A stretch of 17,697 nucleotides of DNA, from the NCBI RefSeq assembly GCF_003481985.1, contig NZ_QUMD01000044.1, forward strand, positions 1-17,697, given 5' to 3'. Positions 14,900-17,697 of the stretch are shown one piece after another; the stretch's first letter is position 1, and each line of letters opens with the position of its first letter. Source of the stretch: Clostridium sp. OF09-36. GTDB taxonomy: Bacteria; Bacillota; Clostridia; Lachnospirales; Lachnospiraceae. Under the pieces are notes generated by a model. The model ran no database searches, was not told the DNA's origin, and worked only from the letters and a program-made list of their open reading frames with translations. The translations under genes and the position numbers were made by a program.

Positions 14900-16075
14900 A
14901 TGAAAATTGTAAATGTAAAAGTAATAAAATCAAACAGAGCTGTTTATTGTAAGATACTCACAGATGAAGGAATCACAGGTTTGGGGGAAAGTGGAGCATG
15001 GGGATTTTTGGATGCCAGTGCACAGGCAATAGAAACGTTTTCCCAGTATCTGATTGGAAAAGATCCGATGGATATTGAACATCTTTGGCAGTCCATGTAT
15101 CGCTATTCGCATTTCCGTGGCGCAGCAATCATGGGTGCTTTGAGCGCGATAGATATTGCATTATGGGATATCAAGGGAAAATATTACAATGCGCCTATAT
15201 GGCAGTTGCTTGGTGGAAAATGTAGAGACAAGGTGAGAGTATATGCACATGTGAATGGCTGTACGGTAGAAGAACAGGTCGAACATTGCTTAAAGGCAAA
15301 AGAAGAGGGATATACAGCAGTGGGACATATTAATCCGTTTTTGGATGAACCTTCGGATGTGCCATTTTCTGATGGAACTGCGGCAATGTTATATAAAGCA
15401 GAAGAGCGGGTAGGAAAAATACGAGAAGCAGTAGGAAAAGATATGGACATTTGTCTGGAATTGCATCGAAGACTGGAACCTGCTTTGGCTATTTCTTTGT
15501 CGGGTAAACTGGAACAATTTAACCCTATGTTTTTGGAAGATCCAATTAGACCAGATAATTTTGATGCAATGGCACAAGTGGCTTCTGCTTCTAGGATTCC
15601 CATTGCTACTGGAGAACGTATTCATAATATTTTTGAATTTCAAATGCTTTTGGAAAGAAGAGCATGCCATTATGTAAGAGCAAGCATTTGTTTATGTGGA
15701 GGTATTACGGGAGCTATGAAAATTGCGGCTGTGGCAGAATCTCATCATTGTAGTCTGGTGCCGCACAACCCGCTGAGTCCTGTTGCTACGAATGCAGAGT
15801 TACAGTTATGTGCAGCCATTGATAATTTGGCTATTGCAGAGTATCCATCACCAGATGTTCGTTCCACCCAAGATCAGTTTATGGGTAAGAAAAGTGGATT
15901 ACGCATGCGTGATATGGTGAATCATGTACCAAATGTAAAAGATGGTTATGTTGAAATTCCAACAGAACCAGGATTGGGAATTGAACTGGTGCCAGATGTA
16001 GAGAAACTATTTCCTTTTCAGTCGCACAAAATTGCTACTAGAATGAGAATAGATGGTTCTGTGTGCGATCAATAA
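14900..16075 (+). CDS. Enolase-superfamily sugar-acid dehydratase (galactonate dehydratase-like)
   Basis: This is a member of the mandelate racemase subgroup of the enolase superfamily, 391 aa, with an N-terminal capping domain and a (beta/alpha)7-beta barrel. Active-site positions are Glu187-x-His189 (LELHRR), Glu213 (FLEDPI), Glu239 (TGER), His289 (VPHNPLSP) and Glu314 (AIAEY). Each is exactly four residues beyond the E. coli DgoD positions I recall (183/185, 209, 235, 285, 310), which supports a beta-elimination of water from an acid sugar. The odd point is the first metal ligand, Glu instead of the usual Asp. Start 14900 follows GGAGAAG; a longer reading would begin inside the transporter gene. 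The product would be a 2-keto-3-deoxy acid. No aldolase or kinase is in the window. The family is firm, the substrate unknown. Confidence 0.88.
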   Translation: MKIVNVKVIKSNRAVYCKILTDEGITGLGESGAWGFLDASAQAIETFSQYLIGKDPMDIEHLWQSMYRYSHFRGAAIMGALSAIDIALWDIKGKYYNAPIWQLLGGKCRDKVRVYAHVNGCTVEEQVEHCLKAKEEGYTAVGHINPFLDEPSDVPFSDGTAAMLYKAEERVGKIREAVGKDMDICLELHRRLEPALAISLSGKLEQFNPMFLEDPIRPDNFDAMAQVASASRIPIATGERIHNIFEFQMLLERRACHYVRASICLCGGITGAMKIAAVAESHHCSLVPHNPLSPVATNAELQLCAAIDNLAIAEYPSPDVRSTQDQFMGKKSGLRMRDMVNHVPNVKDGYVEIPTEPGLGIELVPDVEKLFPFQSHKIATRMRIDGSVCDQ

Positions 16076-16088
16076 GATTTCAGTAACA

Positions 16089-16133
16089 AAAAGGTTCTCT
16101 TTTTACGAAATAACCGGTAAAAGAGAACCTTTT
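16089..16133. terminator. Bidirectional terminator after dehydratase
   Basis: AAAAGGTTCTCTTTT...AC (16089-16106) pairs with 16117-16133 in a 17-bp stem with one bulged T and a 10-nt loop, flanked by A-run and T-run. It separates the convergent dehydratase and MATE genes, only 13 nt after the dehydratase stop. Confidence 0.88.
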
Positions 16134-16164
16134 ATTGTCGAAGCAGTTTATAATGAATTTGGTG

Positions 16165-17504
16165 TTATTTCAGAAAATAATTCTGCCTACCTTCCCGGAA
16201 AAAGTATTTCCGGTGCATACCAATGGACAGAAGCAGAGTGAGAAACTCTGCCATCGGTACAGCGAGCCAGGCACCGTTGATTCCAAGAAACTGCGGCAGG
16301 ATCAGCAGGGAGATCGTGGTAAAGACCAGCGTTCTCGCAAAGGAAATGATTGCGGATACTCTTCCGTTGGACAGTGCGGTGAAAAATCCGGAGGAAAGGA
16401 TATTAAACCCGCAGAACAGAAAGTTTATGGCAAACAGCCGGAAGCCGGTGACAGCCAGCTCATAGGTTTTCGGATCATCCGTGAAGATGGTGACAATGCC
16501 GGTGGAAAGGAAGATGGCTGCCGCAGTCATAAATGCGGAAACGATTGCAGTGAACCGGAAAGAAATATGGTAAATATTTTTCAGTTCCTTTCGGTTTTCA
16601 GCGCCGTACTGGAATCCGATCACTGGCTGATGCCGATGGAGAATCCCAGATAAAAGGCCTGGAATAAAAACTGACCGTACAAAAGAATGGTGATGGCAGC
16701 AACTCCGTTCGGTCCGGCCAGGCGCATCAGGATGATGTTAAATAAAAGGGTGATCACGGCATTGGAAAACTGGGTGACCATTTCGGAAGAACCGTTGTAG
16801 CAGGCCTGCAGGAGTTCTTTTACACGGAAAGAAAAACGGGTCAGATGCAGTTCGTGTCTGGGTGACAGGAAAAAGACCAGTCCGATCACGGCAGGGATGG
16901 TCTGTCCCAGTCCGGTTGCCATGGCGGCTCCGCCGATTCCAAGCTGACACGGTACAATGAGAACATAATCCATAACGGCATTGACCAGTCCGGCCAGGAT
17001 TGTGAGGATCAGCCCCATATGCGGAGCTCCGGCAGTAACCAGAAAACACTGGAACAGGGTCTGGAGCATACAGGCCGGGGAAAACAAAAGCAGGATCTTC
17101 AAGTAGGTTATGCTGTCAGCCAGAAGCAGGTCGTTTGCACCAAGCATCCGGCAGATCGGTTCTGGAAAGAGAACAGCGATCAAAGCGGCGAAAAAGCTGA
17201 ATAACAGTCCGACTAAAAGAAACAGAGAGAGGCATTCCCGTGCCTCTCTTTTTTTGCCCTCGCCCAGATATTTGCTGATGACAGCTGTGCCGCCGGTTGC
17301 CAGCATGGTGCCGACAGCGATGACAACGCTAGCAGCAGGAAAGGCGATATTTAAGGAAGAAAGCGCATTGCTTCCGACAAAGCGGGATACGAAAATGCCG
17401 TCCACAATTGTGTAGAGGGACATAAACATCATCATGATAATAGATGGAAACGCAAATTTCAGCAGCGACCAGGGGCTGAAATGCTGATTAATGGATGTTG
17501 TCAT
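16165..17504 (-). pseudogene. MATE-family multidrug efflux transporter, frameshifted
   Basis: Two abutting minus-strand frames together encode one ~446-aa MATE exporter, the normal length. The N-terminal 294 aa (17504-16620) begin after GAGGAG and contain the first-half signature ATGGTAVISKYLGEGKKREA. The C-terminal 152 aa (16623-16165) resume with VIGFQYGAENRKELKN, the second-half counterpart. At the junction the reading goes GFSIGISQ-stop; adding one C (one G on the plus strand at 16625-16626) restores GFSIGISPVIGFQYGA, the expected motif. So one base is lost in a short C run in about TM8. The break creates a GTGA stop/start overlap, but no ribosome binding site precedes the second part. 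Either the gene is broken or the base is an assembly error. An intact version would export cationic drugs or metabolites with Na+ or H+. Confidence 0.85.
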
Positions 17505-17560
17505 TATAAAAACTCCTCGATATTCTGAAAATAGTCTTGAACATACAGGTGACTTTTGAG

Positions 17561-17591
17561 AGAATAAACCATAGGGTTACCCGATAGTCAA
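17561..17591 (-). promoter_or_regulatory. MerR-type promoter/operator for the MATE gene
   Basis: On the minus strand the -35 TTGACT (17586-17591) and -10 TATTCT (17561-17566) are 19 bp apart, too long for plain sigma-A use. A 21-bp dyad fills the spacer: ACCATAGGGT and ACCCGATAGT (plus strand, 17568-17577 and 17579-17588), 8 of 10 positions symmetric. The long spacer plus central dyad is the mark of MerR-family activators, which twist the DNA to permit transcription. The leader to the MATE start is ~50 nt. Confidence 0.7.
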
Positions 17592-17697
17592 TGGCCTTTC
17601 TGCCATTTACGAGGGCAGCGAACTCTGCGGCGGAAACTTCACCTTTATCAGCAGCGTTGCATCCGTATCCGGTGAGATCCGGAAAACGGCAGATCAG
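17592..17697. other. Right edge, no assignable gene
   Basis: On the minus strand one frame stays open from the window end through this stretch (containing NAADKGEVSAAEFAALVNGR) and on into the MATE leader. It could be the end of an upstream gene cut by the window. The plus strand has an open frame in the same codon phase (YEGSELCGGNFTFISS) but no start. No helix-turn-helix of a MerR regulator is visible. I cannot choose between these frames. Confidence 0.2.

Noticed and set aside
16135..16653. Plus-strand 172-aa open frame opposite the MATE gene
   Set aside because: It is antisense to clear MATE coding sequence, is highly charged with no recognisable domain, and spans the frameshift site by chance.
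1..17697. CRISPR array, insertion sequence, integrase or phage genes
   Set aside because: No regularly spaced direct repeats, transposase or recombinase motifs, or terminal inverted repeats with target duplications were seen on either strand.

Overview
The window looks like chromosomal DNA from a Gram-positive, low-to-moderate GC anaerobe, most likely a Clostridia member close to Lachnospiraceae. The support is strong AGGAGG-type ribosome binding sites, TTGACA/TATAAT promoters, a Bacillus-type LexA box in front of uvrA, an Ala/Glu-rich lipoprotein linker, and rRNA and tRNA-Gly sequence of Firmicutes type. The genus cannot be fixed from the sequence alone.

Left part (1-5600). The window opens in the last ~53 nt of a 23S rRNA gene, followed by tRNA-Gly(GCC) and a run of hairpins that close the rRNA transcript; no 5S gene lies between or after them. 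A strong promoter then drives a sodium-dependent NSS-family amino-acid symporter, followed by a HAD phosphatase of the phosphoglycolate phosphatase type. Next comes a complete polar amino-acid ABC importer operon (lipoprotein, permease, ATPase) with its own promoter and a terminator after the last gene.

Middle (5600-12380). An M20D amidohydrolase (AbgB-like) starts just after the ABC terminator. It is followed by the membrane AAA+ protease FtsH and by uvrA. The uvrA promoter carries a near-consensus LexA/SOS box over its -35 element.

Right part (12385-16133). A visibly A+T-richer block holds a divergent LysR-type regulator, a 2-hydroxycarboxylate transporter (CitS/2HCT family) and an enolase-superfamily sugar-acid dehydratase whose active-site spacing copies galactonate dehydratase. 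A long hairpin terminator closes the block on each side. This looks like a self-contained, probably acquired, catabolic cassette: sensor, importer and first enzyme for a hydroxy- or sugar-acid that remains to be identified. It is the most novel-looking unit here.

Far right (16165-17697). A MATE-family efflux gene on the minus strand is split by a one-base frameshift. Upstream of it is a promoter with a 19-bp spacer and a dyad, the hallmark of control by a MerR-family regulator, which is not itself in the window. The last ~100 bases hold no gene I can name.
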